In this document: positions 1 through 12,334 of the stretch, one piece after another | Position numbering within the stretch: the stretch's first letter is position 1 | How the letters are laid out: every line of letters starts with the position of its first letter | Source of the DNA: Turritopsis dohrnii | Lineage: Eukaryota; Cnidaria; Hydrozoa; Anthoathecata; Oceaniidae | Assembly: GCA_027922465.2 (NCBI GenBank) | Contig: BQMF02000029.1 | Location: 1,178,001-1,242,000 of the forward strand | DNA: 64,000 bases | Direction of reading: 5' to 3' | The notes under the pieces: model-generated | The model's database searches: none | Told to the model about the DNA's origin: nothing | Seen by the model: the letters and a program-made list of their open reading frames with translations, nothing else | Translations under genes and position numbers: made by a program

Positions 1-60
1 AATGAAGTGGTCATCAGGGAAATGAATACTGAAAACTATTGTACATGACATTAAAACAAT

Positions 61-172
61 CCGGTGCCCTGTGCGTCTCCATTAAAATATGCAACAATGC
101 GGTGCCCTGTGCGTCATCCAATAAAATATGCAACAATCCGGTGCCCTGTGCCTCATCCAATAAAATGAGCAA
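61..172. repeat. Three-copy tandem repeat, unit about 38 bp
   Basis: Three near-identical units start at 61, 99 and 138, each opening with CGGTGCCCTGTG and ending in an A-rich stretch. The array lies just downstream of the nucleotidase stop codon and so may be in its 3' untranslated region. The first 228 bases hold nothing else I can recognise. Confidence 0.85.
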
Positions 173-228
173 GTGCTAAGTGTGGTGACTAAGTAACAAG
201 TTAAAAGCATATTGAGTGAACTTCATGG

Positions 229-1848
229 TCAGATATTCTCAAACTGCATGAAGATAGAAGCCATTGAAAATATCGACAATAATATCCAAGGAGATACGTG
301 CAATGTTGTAGACGTTGAGCAAGGAGGTGGAGTAGGGTCATCTTTAACGATACTTATTCGACCATCTGATGCTGTCACAAGCGGTGAATATTTTTGGATG
401 TAACTCCTCACTAAGGTAATTGCACGATCGCCTGGGTGTCTGGTCACATTTTTAAGCATGGTGAATCCACTGCCACCTCCTAACATCCAAGTTGAGGATA
501 TGACCTAAAGAAAAAATACTTCCAAATAGGCTGCCCCGAGAATATGGACGAATATTTTATGTTATGTATATGCAGAGGCGGATACAGACATGGTCATACT
601 TTTTGAAAGGAGGAGCTATATTGTCACGAATTTTGTTTTCAGTCTCAATTATTGTTTAGTAATTGCACGTTATTCTTCTGACTATATTCTAAATCCGCCT
701 ATGATATGCGACAGTTTAAATTTTAAGTTTAATCAATTCAAATCGTTTAATCGATCCTTCGAACCTGGGAATTAATTTAGAATTAAAGGGAAACTTTAAT
801 TCTAAAGATGACAGAAAATCGATTTCATGATTTAAGAGTCCAATGAATCGTTTTTTTCGAAATCTTTAACGTTCGATTGAACATCCCAAAATGGATTTCA
901 GCAGAATCGCATTATATATATAGTAGTGACATGGGGAAAGGTATTTGTACATGTAATGTCGTATTAGCATCAAAAGATGTTACCAAACCTGATAATATTT
1001 GTCATCCTTCAGCAATTCGTATTTCCGATGAGCACAGGATACGCATAAAACCTGTATTTCCTTTATCCGGCTTCCTGCTGGTTTTTTCGGATTGTATTTA
1101 TATCGGATTCCTATAAAAAGTCATCTAGCAGTGGAGAAAACATGTTTGTTTCAGAGTGTCAGAGTATCAGAATCACATTATAAGTTATAAGATTGATGTT
1201 CATTAGCCTAGAGATTTCACGGACCAAATTCGTGGTCTCTAAATTTCCACTGATCCTACTATCTACTCATGTCATAAACAAATGGGATAAGCATTGAACG
1301 TTTTTTGTTTGTTTTTTTATTTGGAGCTAGTTATTTTTTTAATTATTTTCTTTCTAATTTTTACATTGTTACTTTTATTTATGTTTTTGACCAAATGCAA
1401 ATGGAATTCTGGTAGCAATCTAAAGACCAAAGAAAATATGATAAATGTGATTTTTCATTTGCATTAAAAATCATTCAGTGTTTTAAGACGATATACAAAA
1501 CAGAAAACTAACAAGATTATCAACATCACTCAGATATGAGACAAAACAGGCAGTCTACTGGACTAGCAAAATATAATTTTTAAGAATTTGTAACAAACCC
1601 GAGACTTGCAATACATATCCTGCATGGTTTAGCGTATCAGAGACGCCATGTTCTAATGCTGCCCTCAGCGTTTTTCCAGTTATATTTGCTATATCCGCAT
1701 CGTTACCGAATGGCATCACTATTTTTAAATCTTCGAAGGTGATTGGCTCTAACAAAACAATTGTTAAAATAATATTTTTATAAGGGCTGCAGTAGATTTT
1801 TTTATCAAAGCAAGATTTAAAAAATGTTCAACAAGCAACACAGTGCTC

Positions 1849-1931
<83 letters not shown>

Positions 1932-4900
1932 CTTCGGTAACTGGAAAATCAAATTATATTTGAGTTACCAAACACTTGAGTTTCTCACAAAAGTTTTGTA
2001 AGAGATTATTAGTTCAAGGAGATTTCTTAAACAAATCAGAACCATACTTGCTCAAAAAGCTATAGTAGTTACTGAATCACATGAACCTGTATCAGATATG
2101 CTTGCTTGGAGGGAAACTAGTAATAGATGGTTTTACATAATAACTAGTGGTTTCTTACCGTTTCTTGCTTTAGTGATGGATGACCTGATGCCACCAGTAT
2201 TCCATATACACAATGACACATCTGCATACTTCACATCATCGGGATCCTGCTGGCTCATTTTGACCAAAGCATCTGCTATGAGGTTTCCCATACTGCAGTC
2301 GGTTAAACATGCACCTTTTTCTGCAGTTAATAACACATGTGTATACCCAAGAACAATCTAAATTACAAACATCCCTTTTATTTTTTTGATTCTACTTCAA
2401 TTTTCATACTTTTTAACAAACATTATAAAAGTTGCTTTGGTACTTTAAAACCCAAATTCCTTTTGTATTATTGATGATTTGTTCGTAGTATGGATAAAGA
2501 TTGTTGAGCCAGACCTTGTACTCTGTGTTTTTAGAAATACTGTATTTTGAGAGGTGAGATTCGATTTCTGTATGTGTTTATAATATAACCAGTCTGGAAT
2601 AGAATATAGACGAGCTTCCAATGTTAATTACACTTTTATACCTTGTACATACTAAAAATCAAATACAATGTACGAAAATAGATAGGAGGTGCTAATGTGT
2701 ATTGAAACTTTCTAATGTCGATTGTCTTTAAGGGGACTCCAGAGAACCAAATAAAGTGACAACATTTTGAAGTGTATAAAGAGACTTTTATTTCCTGTAA
2801 GGCTGCGTGCGCATACTCACAGGAAAATGACTTGATTAATGATATTCTACGTTGCAATATACCGTAATTATCGAGCAAAGAACACTGGTGTTTATAAACA
2901 TTACGTCACTAAGAAACTCGTCTATACTTGGCCATGATATAAAACCTTCCATATTTCATTGTAATGACGCATTGATAACGTATTGATATAAAGATACCCT
3001 GCTCAACAAATACAAACCCTTATTTGTTCATTCTATTCAGGATTCAATTTAAATACTTATAGATTATGTTATTTTACATATGTATATTATGATAAAATTC
3101 AAAGAACTCAGGTACAACGTATAAGATATTCTTACAGTGACATTATTAGGACAATCAGTTAATTTCTATGCCAACATAAAACGTACATCTACAGTGTATT
3201 TCGTAATGTTGGAAATGGAAATTTTAAAGTTGTTTTTATAAATGAATATACCGAATTTCAAAATAATTTTACATCAATGGAAAGCCATTTCCAAGCTCTT
3301 TCGGCTAGTATATTTTTGTGAAAAATGAAAAAGTGGGTTTTGAAAAAATAAAGAAAATGTCATTGAAAAATGTAATTAAATTTTTTTTGAAAATTTTTGA
3401 AAAGCAATTCAAAAACTACTTACAGACTGATTCTCAAAGGAGCTCATTTCTTCTACCCGTTTTAAAACATCTGGATCTTCTGCATATGAGCTATTCAGCA
3501 AAATCGGATTTCCACTGTACGATTGCACTTTACCATCATCGTCAAAGATAACCTTTAGGTGGCCGAGATACTTTCCAAAGGTGAAAGCTTGGACGACAAG
3601 TGTTTTCGACGAAGCATGTTCTTTCACGTATGGATAGGGTCCTTCAATGTTTTCTGTGGATGGTTGTGGTCCTGAAATTGAAAACAAATAAATGACTTCT
3701 AAGAATTTTTACTTAATCCTGATATGACTAATTTAAACTTTGCCACAACGGAACTGTCTGACTTTTGCGTATTTCATAGGAAGTTCACCGTTTGCTTACA
3801 GTAGTTGCTGTGGTTACCACCTTTATACTGAATAAACCGAATGCAAGATTTTTAATGGTTTTTAATGACTTTCAGGTATGTTATCATCCTAACACTGAAT
3901 ACAATTACCACTGCAATGCAATAATTACTTGCTTTGGGATTACTTTCATCACTGTTCCAAATAATTTTGAGAATATCCAAAGAGATATTTTTCACATTGT
4001 GGCAGATTTATTTATGTATTAAAGAGATAACATAACAGAAACGGGTATTAAGGAGATAACATAACAGAAACGGAAAACTAATACTACTGGGATATCTTTG
4101 TTAAGAATGTAAATGAAAGCAAGCATTGCAACCCACTATGAAGTTAAATCATTATTTCCCTTCCAACATTACTAGGACAATCAATTCACAAAATTAAAAA
4201 CTGGCAAAATAAAATTGCAAAATAAAATTGCACATGTTGACTGATAAGTTTTGTATGAAATACAAACCGTTATATAAAAATGTGTTGGAATGTCCGCCCA
4301 CCACAATATCGATGTCAGGAATATTTTCAGCAATCTCTTTGTCTGTCTTAAAACCAGCATGGCCGAGAGCAATGAGAATCTTAATGCCTTCTTGCTTCAG
4401 TCGTAAAGCTTCCTTTTGAACACTTGGTACTACATCGGGAAAATTGATATTTGGTCCCGGATTGGCTATCCTATTGGAGGAAATAATAATTGTAGATAAT
4501 GTTTTTTACTTTTATTTTAAGATTGTTATTTGGTTTGAAACATGCCTAAAGTATGTGTTCAATCTTAAATATAATGCTTTGGAATTAAGTGCAGATGATA
4601 GCACATCTGTTACTCCGACAAATTTAGTAAACCTACGTTAAATGTAGTAAACGTCGTAATTCGGGCGTAATTCGGCCAAACACATGAAGGTCTTCACCAG
4701 GTAGCTTCCCAAGGGCTATCAGGTGGCCATGTAATAAAACCCAAAACCGGGCATGCGCAGTAAAAAGACGCTAATATGAGCTAAATGAGCCATAATTAGG
4801 AAAAACACATTAAGGTCCTCGCCAAGTAACGTTTCCAGTGCTGTGTACTGGTATGTTAATAAAAGCGAAATCAGTCATAATTAAGGTCCTCGCCAAGTAA

Positions 4901-7723
4901 CGTTTCCAGTGCTGTGTACTGGTATGTTAATAAAAGCGAAATCAGTCATAATTAGGCAAAACACGTGAACGTCTTCATCAAGTAGTTTTGAAGGAGCTGA
5001 CAAATGTCCATATATATAGTAAAACCCAAAATTGAGCCTGTGCAGTAAGAAATGATTTTTACATAAGGATGGATCATTTGGCTTTCACGCATGCGAAAAT
5101 CGGGTTCTGATATATGGCCACTTGATAGCACTTGAAAAATTATCTAATGAAGATCTTGATGAGTTATGCCTAACAAGAAAAGGTCTGAAAACAGATGACT
5201 CATAAGGATCTTTGGATTGATCAGGAATCACGACGGTGATAGGATAGGGCATGCGCTATATTGTGGGGAACTTCGATAGTGGCCAGTTTGTTATAGCGGA
5301 CGTAATTTTTTGGGACATGTTTTATGCCTGTCAATCCTGATTTTCCTTTTTGTAGCGGATACCTGATTATATATTACACTGGTATGTCCAGGCCAAAATC
5401 CAGAACTATGATTGAAATTTTTTCCCTAGCAACAACGACGAGAATATGAGCGAATTTACCATGTCAGCCATGTACCCCAGCTAAACATAAATGATTTTGA
5501 AGTTTCAAATGAAGAAAAAAGCTCTTCTGTTGAATTCATTGATTTTATTTGCTATTTTTTTCCGTATTGGAAATTTCGTGATAATTATGATATATTTAAA
5601 ATGATAATTCAAACAAATTCCCCGTTACCTTGGCGAGAACCAAATTTTAATTAATAAATGTCATTAATCGATCAGATTTAGTTTTTTCAGAAATTCTTTA
5701 GCTTTCGAGATTTTTTTTCCTTTTTATTTTAATTTACTTATTTATCAAAATGAACATCACAAGAATTTTCGATTAAGTTTCCAAGGCGCTTTTTAAATCT
5801 TCTGCTTATTAAAGGCCGACCTCCACTTGTGCGATTTTGCCCGTACGTACGTACGCGGCCAGTTTTGCGCATGCTCAGTGACAACTATTGCTCAACTTTG
5901 TTAAGTGCTTAATAGCATTTCAAGCAATTTTTCTTAATAGTACATAATTTATGGATGTGTTCTTTCTACGTAGCTGTAACTGTAAGCAACTATAAGCCAA
6001 TTTAGACTTTTAGACATGATTAGGACAAAGAGGAAAATATTTTATCTTGTATTAGATGTATTCTAATTAATTTGTATGTCTTTTTCACGGATTGAATGTG
6101 AGGATTATCTAAAGCAATAGTCAAGCTTATGTGATAAATGCTTCTCCTTCTAGGAAGTGTAAAATTTCATACAAACGTAAATAAAACACTACCCTCTGAA
6201 CCATTTCGTTCAAGCCCTATACGAAAGAGATTAGACATCAGTTCGATGTAAATTCTCTTCTTCGCGACCAGGGGGATACGAAATTCACTATACCAACAAC
6301 ACTCGATTATACAGTGCTCTAGAAAAGATTCTTGATTAAGGTTTGTTGAGAAGTTACTTACTCTTTTGTGTCTGGGGTAATGTAGCCAATTATACCAATC
6401 TTGGTCCCATTCCTATCTATGATAGTAGAATTTGTAATTATATTTGGTGTGGGCCATTTTGGTTCATTAGCTGTATCGATGTTACAAGAAACCACAGGAA
6501 ATGAAACCGCCCTGATGAATGGAACTACGCCCTCTATCCCATCGTCAAACTCATGATTTCCCAGTGTCTAAAAAGAAAAGATTGTGTAAAGACGAATAGA
6601 AGATACTGTCTTCGTTAAATAAACATTGTTTACAAAAATCCTCCAGAAATATTGACGAACATGGAGAACCTGAATTAACATAGAAGAAACAAAAGATGAG
6701 ACACATGCAATCCGTGTTTAAGTACAGCTTCCAAGTATGTTATTCAATTCGATAACGTTATGGTTAGGAATTTACAACACTGTTGTTTCAGTCAGTAAGG
6801 GCCTTCATAAATGTGTTTAATCTGAATTAAAAATTGAAAGTAAACTAAACACATTTTGGTCTGTGTAAAGCTGTTCACAGCTACGTTATGCTTTAAACGT
6901 AAACATCTACTACTTCCTGACGATTCTAGGTCAATATACCAGACATTTCCATGACGACCAACCCTAACACTAATTGCAACCTCCGTCTCTTGCTACTGTC
7001 CGAATACGTCCTGACAGTTAGCATTGAACTTATTAATTTTATAAACTGTAAAAGAAAAAAAAACTTTTTAACCTACCATCACGTCATATTCAGTCAAATT
7101 CATGAAAACAGCAGCTTCGACGCCTTTGTAATGTTGATACCATACTGTTCCTTGAAACTGATCGCCTGCATCTAGCAAAAGGACATTCTTTTCTGTCTGT
7201 CGAAGAGCTTTTACTACCTATGTAAAAAAACATCAACTTTGATTATTTATCATACACTTGTGCTTATTATCAATGAATTTTAAATTTACAGTGTATTGCC
7301 AGATTTTTAGCATTGGAGGTCGTCCAGGAAAGAGTTTTCAGTAGTTTAAGAATGTTGAACGAATGGGATCTCCTGAGCGAAGTAAAGTTATCTTTAGAAA
7401 TTCTCTTATTTTATTCGTCATTGTTGATCTTTCTCGCTACAAAAGTAACTTGCACTTAAAGAAAATTCTAGAGGTTAACATTAGAACATACATACTGTAA
7501 CTCTTCGTGCTGCTCCACCATAGCATTGGCCAGAGGTTTTTTTGCTAGTAGTGCAAATACCTCCTTGGATGTCTGTCTGTTTCACTCTTGCATGGACGTC
7601 GTTTGTGTGTAAAATGTTCAGTTCCAATTCGGTGAGAGCGCTGTCAAAACAGGATACCAGTATGACAAGAACACAAGTCCCTTTAAATACCATCATCTTT
7701 CTGCTCGCAAAATTAAGAAGCAT
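229..7723 (-). CDS. NT5E: Ecto-5'-nucleotidase (CD73/NT5E-like), complete, 9 exons
   Basis: Cell-surface enzyme that hydrolyses extracellular AMP to adenosine. Exons in coding order: 7496-7723, 7077-7217, 6362-6567, 4268-4470, 3424-3671, 2159-2357, 1599-1748, 989-1110, 229-504. All phases agree and the total is 1773 bp (590 aa), close to vertebrate CD73. Seen in the protein: an N-terminal hydrophobic signal segment (a second possible start is the MM at residues 10-11); metallophosphatase motifs LHTNDVHAR (Asp42/His44), LLLDAGDQ (Asp92), TLGNHEFD (Asn127/His128), ALGHAG and GGHSN; then the 5'-nucleotidase C-terminal domain with CSMGNLI and the substrate-side GGGSGF. The C-terminus is a small-residue stretch followed by a hydrophobic tail, as expected for a GPI anchor signal. 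The 122-bp exon 989-1110 is the least conserved but has clean splice sites and a CxxC that matches the family. No promoter or poly(A) signal was clear. Confidence 0.95.
1849..1932. repeat. (CTAT)n microsatellite
   Basis: About 21 uninterrupted units of a TCTA tetranucleotide lie in a nucleotidase intron. They are likely length-polymorphic. Confidence 0.97.
4812..4953. repeat. Two-copy tandem duplication, 71-bp unit
   Basis: The segment beginning AAGGTCCTCGCCAAGTAACG at 4812 recurs almost unchanged at 4883, inside the 1.9-kb nucleotidase intron 4471-6361. Looser relatives of the same motif (CACATGAAGGTCTTCACCAG) sit just before and after it, suggesting an older, decayed repeat. Confidence 0.85.
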
Positions 7724-8775
7724 CGTACACCCTCACAACTAAACTTTATATTGTACGTCTTTTCCTTCTATTAAATTAGATAATTACATCTGCATTTACA
7801 CTAAGAGAAATCACATGTGAAGGAAAGAAATTACGTTAAAAAATTGCCTCTTAAAGGTTTCTCAAACTGTGTTACTCTTGTCTGAGTTGATACAAAGTTT
7901 TTTAATTATTCAGACTCTGTCTACACTGGATGTATTTTATATCGGAATATATTCATTATTTGTTCATCGTGGAAATACAGCCTTATCACACTCCAGTATC
8001 ACAATGAGTAAGGAACTAAATATTCCAATTTAATCCAGCGTGCTAATATTCCTTTAAAGACTTTACATGATGAATTAAAACATGTAATTTGGAAATCTTA
8101 GATTACATATGCACTCCACCACGTTACACTATAAGTTTCACAACGAAACAATGCACTGCGGTGGAGAAAAAACATATTGGGAAAGTGTGACCCGGGACCC
8201 TCACCAGAAATCCCAAACATAGTTTTCCAGTTTGTTTGTTTTTTGTTGTTTTTTTTTTTGAGGATAGGAAATCATTTCATTTCATCTTGAATAAAAACAT
8301 TCCGAATATGGACGGAAATAGAATCTAGAATCTGAATATTATAAAAGAAAAGAAAAATGGCCATGTTTTTCTTTTCGTTAACATCGTCTTTTCATTTCTT
8401 ATTTTTCAAATTCTTTAAGGGGGTTTACACGTAAAGATTCTTAAAAAATTTTTCTTCTAAGCAGGTGCAGGTAAAAATGGTTTCCTGCTAAAAAAGGTCC
8501 TGGGTCCCAAGTCTCCACTTTTTCGATATGTCGTTATTAAAGTTTTACGATGAAGTGCTGTGACTACTAAAAAACAAAGCTGTCGTTTTATAAGAAGTGT
8601 CAAGTTACATCATGTTTCTTCGTTATTACTCGTACCTACTCTATAGATACTTAAAGCGTTTGAACTTTCATAGCTCTCTGTAAAAAAACAAGTTTAGAAC
8701 AGATGATACTTGCAGTCACTTTTATAGAATTAAAGCAAAAGTGAAAACAAACCAGCCAGCCTTTGCGGAAGCAAT

Positions 8776-8776
<1 letters not shown>

Positions 8777-8819
<43 letters not shown>
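8777..8819. repeat. (GTAA)n microsatellite, LINE tail
   Basis: About ten perfect GTAA units on the plus strand (TTAC on the minus strand). They abut the LINE remnant and are best read as its 3' tail. Confidence 0.95.
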
Positions 8820-9520
8820 TTTATTTGCCTCATAAACACAAATGAAAATTAAAATTCTATTAAATTTATTATAATTGTTGTGGAAGGAGACTATCCTAAT
8901 AGCAAAGCTACACAAGGAAGATAGCCACCTGATTATAGTTTTACAAAGATATGCTATCGCTAGAGAGAGAGAAAAAACAAAACAAAACAAAAACAAAACA
9001 AAAACAAAGCTAGAAGGGAAAGAGTACTTACTCATAACTGTTAAGGAAGTGTTGAAAAACTATACGTTTGAGAGTTTTGAAAGTCATTCATGTAAAATTT
9101 AAGTGCGAATAAAATTGTTGGAGCGCATTCCAATGGGAAACAGCCAACTTTGACGGAGACTTTTGACCATGGCGTTCAGTGTGAACAATGGGTAAAGCTA
9201 AATATTTTCGACACACACCTCTGGTACCATAAGAGTGATCTAACTTTCTGAAATTGAAAGATTCCAGTAAGTTAGGGGGAAGATTGGAATTAAAATATTG
9301 ATGAATAAATAGAATATTCAGGAGTTAAATCAAACTAAAAACTAAATCAAAGACTTTAAGGATTTCAAAATTACGAATAAGTATTGATGAAGGACTGTGT
9401 AGTGTACTAAAAGACATCAGCCGCAATGCAGTTTTCTGTAGAGTGAGAATTTGTGGGAGTCGCACAGACCCCATAATTGGCAACCATAGCGTATGTGAGA
9501 CTCAAAAGTGAGCAATAATT
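8777..9520 (-). mobile_element. Degenerate 3' end of a CR1/L2-like LINE
   Basis: Reading the minus strand, fragments typical of the C-terminus of a non-LTR retrotransposon polyprotein appear in two frames: SHIRYGCQLWG (about 9456-9502), then QKTALRLMSF (about 9405-9440) and RNFEILKVFDLVF (about 9338-9390). Stops and frameshifts break the reading, so it is a pseudogene. The element ends in AAATAAATACTTAC followed by a (TTAC)n tail at 8777-8819, the microsatellite-style end of this class. Confidence 0.75.
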
Positions 9521-10839
9521 AGTTGTTAGCAAGCAAAACACTGTTAAACGAAAAGTATGAGTGGAAAATAATGCCATGTTGTAGAGCTTAAACCGAAACA
9601 TCGTACAACATCACGTCTTGGCGATTAACCTTTCCAAAGATGTCAATCAAAGACTTTGCTGACGTCACAGTCAGCATTCTATGATAAGGTCGCCAATCAG
9701 CTAATAATAAAGACATTTTCCGAGTTCAGTTTAAACGTCATTATCTTGACAAGCTTTATATTTCCGCCTCGTTTTCAATTATGTTACATCTTCTTCTTGG
9801 TTGATTATCACGGTTTCCGTCTATTTAACAATATGTAACGTTATTCAATACGAGGCAGGATGTGAATTTATCGGGATACCGACGTTTAAATTGAAACTTG
9901 GGAATTGCCAATAACCAGTTAACTTTTTGGATACTCGCATTCCGGCATAGCCCTTTACATACATTACATAGCCTTGACTATCGCTGTCATCCCTACTTAT
10001 CTCTTTGGTTTTTCTAAATGGTCAAAATTTCAGAAAGTTTTAATTTAGTATTGGTATCAAACAGTAGTGGTCATTGTGTGTTTTATACTCGAGTAAAAAC
10101 CTTTTACCTGATTGGAGGTTTGCCACTGTATTCTGTTTGAGAATAGCCAAGTTTTCTATCGTCTATAGTTTAACTAAGAGTGATCGAAAGAATAGAGGTG
10201 ATAAGTCATATTATAAGAATTATGAAGTTTTGCTATTCGGGATTGGTGCTGTAAAACTAAAAGCAACAGATTCGTCACTGTTCTACAACTTCACAAGTTA
10301 ATTGGATTGGATACTTGGATCACAAAATTTTGCGATAGTCAGGCAAAACCTTACCCAAACCTGAGAAGGGTAACTTTATGCGTTTTTTAAATCTTCTAAT
10401 AACTTATTGTTAGTAGCAAGTCATTTTGATTTCAATATGGCGTAGCTAAAAGATGGAAAATAATATTCATAAAAATCACATTTCACCCGGTTTACACGTG
10501 GATTTAAATACAACTAGGTCATTTATGAATGATTTCCTGTAAAGCTGTTTGAAACTTGACACCCGTTGATTTTTCTGAATAACACTCTTCGTAGAAATTG
10601 AAGAACTTTCTACAATTTTGACCTAATTTTAAAAATCCCTCGCAAATGCAAGTTTTTTCACGAAATATGAAAAACCTTCCAGTTGCGCTTCTTGCAAAAT
10701 GTTGTAAATATCCCAGAACGTTTGAAACTTGGTACGAATTCGACTGTAACTGCGAATTAGAAGTTCATGTAGACATTTCACGAAATAGTTCATAACTTGC
10801 GCATAACTTGTGGTAGAATGATATTGCCTCTGAGCATAC

Positions 10840-10960
10840 AGTTCATGTGACAGGATTCAAACATAAGACTTGTAAACCTTGTGATATGTGTCTGGGTTAG
10901 TGAGGGTAAGGGTCGGGCTAAGCCTTCATTTGTCCAAATACTTTTGTAAATGCTTTTACC
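10840..10960 (-). mobile_element. Short DNA transposon remnant (family C)
   Basis: The stretch around 10877-10955 matches, in reverse complement, the middle of the element at 61880-62040. The shared core reads GTAAACCTTGTGATATGTGT and continues for about 75 bases. The inverted ends are poorly kept in this copy. Confidence 0.65.
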
Positions 10961-11565
10961 GTCTTAATGAAGTGTTTGAATGCTGTTACATAAACATACT
11001 CTGAAAGATGTTCACCACCTGATATCTTCTTATGAGAAATAACGTGTATGTCATTGGCAGCTCAGTTTGTCAAAAAGTTTCTATAGAATCGTTTTATCTC
11101 CCTGATGAATGGTTAACATAATCATTTCATAAGTGTACAAAACATATATGTACCCTGGAATGTTGTAAAGAAATACCCTACCGGAGGATCACGGATGGAT
11201 ACATTTTTATGATGAAATGTGGGTACATCATTATTTTTCATGACGTTTGAGGTAGCCTTTCCTGCTTTCATTTCCGTTCAAGACACGTTTACTTGTGAGT
11301 TATTTCACCTGTTGAACTTATTGAATAAACATGTTCCTTCCTCACAAAGAACAATAGTTGATGGTTGACTTAACAGACATTCTCGATTTGTCAAGGAAAC
11401 CATACCACACACGCGTGCAATTACGAACTTCATTGTGGCATCGTATACAACACTGTAAAAACATCTATACGATTGGATAGATGTTTTTCAAATTTACGTG
11501 CTTCTACTTAAATGAAGGAAATGATTAAAAGTTTAAAGTTTGTCGTAAGTAGCGAGCAATTTCGT

Positions 11566-11760
11566 GGCCACACTTTCGAAATGTCAACGACTTTCATTGC
11601 ATGTACAAAATCTCTTAATTTACATAAGTGTCTTGTTTTTCCCGTGCGTGAAGTTCTTTTATGACCACACTTTCGAAATGTCAACGACTTCCACATACGC
11701 ACTAAATCTTCTAATTCACGTAACTATTTTGTTTCCCTCGTGTGGGGAGTTCTTGGAAAA
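11566..11760. repeat. Two-copy tandem duplication, about 97-bp unit
   Basis: CCACACTTTCGAAATGTCAA occurs at 11568 and again at 11665, with the following about 70 bases also similar but diverged. It gives rise to a chance open frame on the plus strand that shows no protein character. Confidence 0.8.
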
Positions 11761-12334
11761 CCACAATTATTTTCTTGCTAACAGACTTTAAAAACAAATT
11801 TAATAACTTTGCTTTCTGTTACTATAACTCCTTTTAAAAACATTTTAATATAAACCCTTTAGGGTAATTTCATAAATTCACCTCAAAGGATTTTTAGCAG
11901 ACATTTGTGAAAGCGATGCTCATTATCATTCCTGTTGGATGATGACAATGTGCTGAAAAAGTTAAAATTACACTATCTTTACTATCAAATTTGATATACG
12001 TAATCAATCTTAAATATATATCAGAAACCACTAATTAAGCAGTTAATGAGCAAATAGTTTTCAACAAACACAAAAGATGAATTGTTTAAAGCCAAACGTC
12101 AAGATGTTTTGTTGTGAAACTGGAAAGAGATTTTGTTAGTTTCGTATCGATTTCAATACTGCTGGAATTGATTTTGGGCAAAAGAGAAGTTTTACAATAT
12201 TGTTAACGATTCATTAACCAAAACGTGAAAGGGATCAATTAAAGAGTATTTAGTTATTTTGTTTAGGTAAATACTTATGATATCGACAACTTCAGCCAGC
12301 TATCATTGACAGTGATTGAATAACATTTTCAAAC

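Larger units (their letters stand above)
7724..12334. other. Intergenic region between divergent genes
   Basis: This separates the minus-strand nucleotidase from the plus-strand membrane receptor, so both promoters should lie here. I see no coding region with conserved sequence beyond LINE remains (about 8777-9520), a short inverted-repeat element near 10840-10960 and a 97-bp tandem duplication at 11566-11760. No convincing TATA box or other promoter element was recognised. Confidence 0.7.

Noticed and set aside
5840..5880. GTACGTACGTACG and GCGCATGC motifs as promoter elements
   Set aside because: They lie deep in a nucleotidase intron, and similar GCATGCGCAG motifs are scattered through repeats in the window, so they are probably repeat-borne.
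8651..9035. Minus-strand frames with a TYLLTYLLTYLL repeat
   Set aside because: Translation of the (TTAC)n microsatellite and the LINE 3' end; not a protein.
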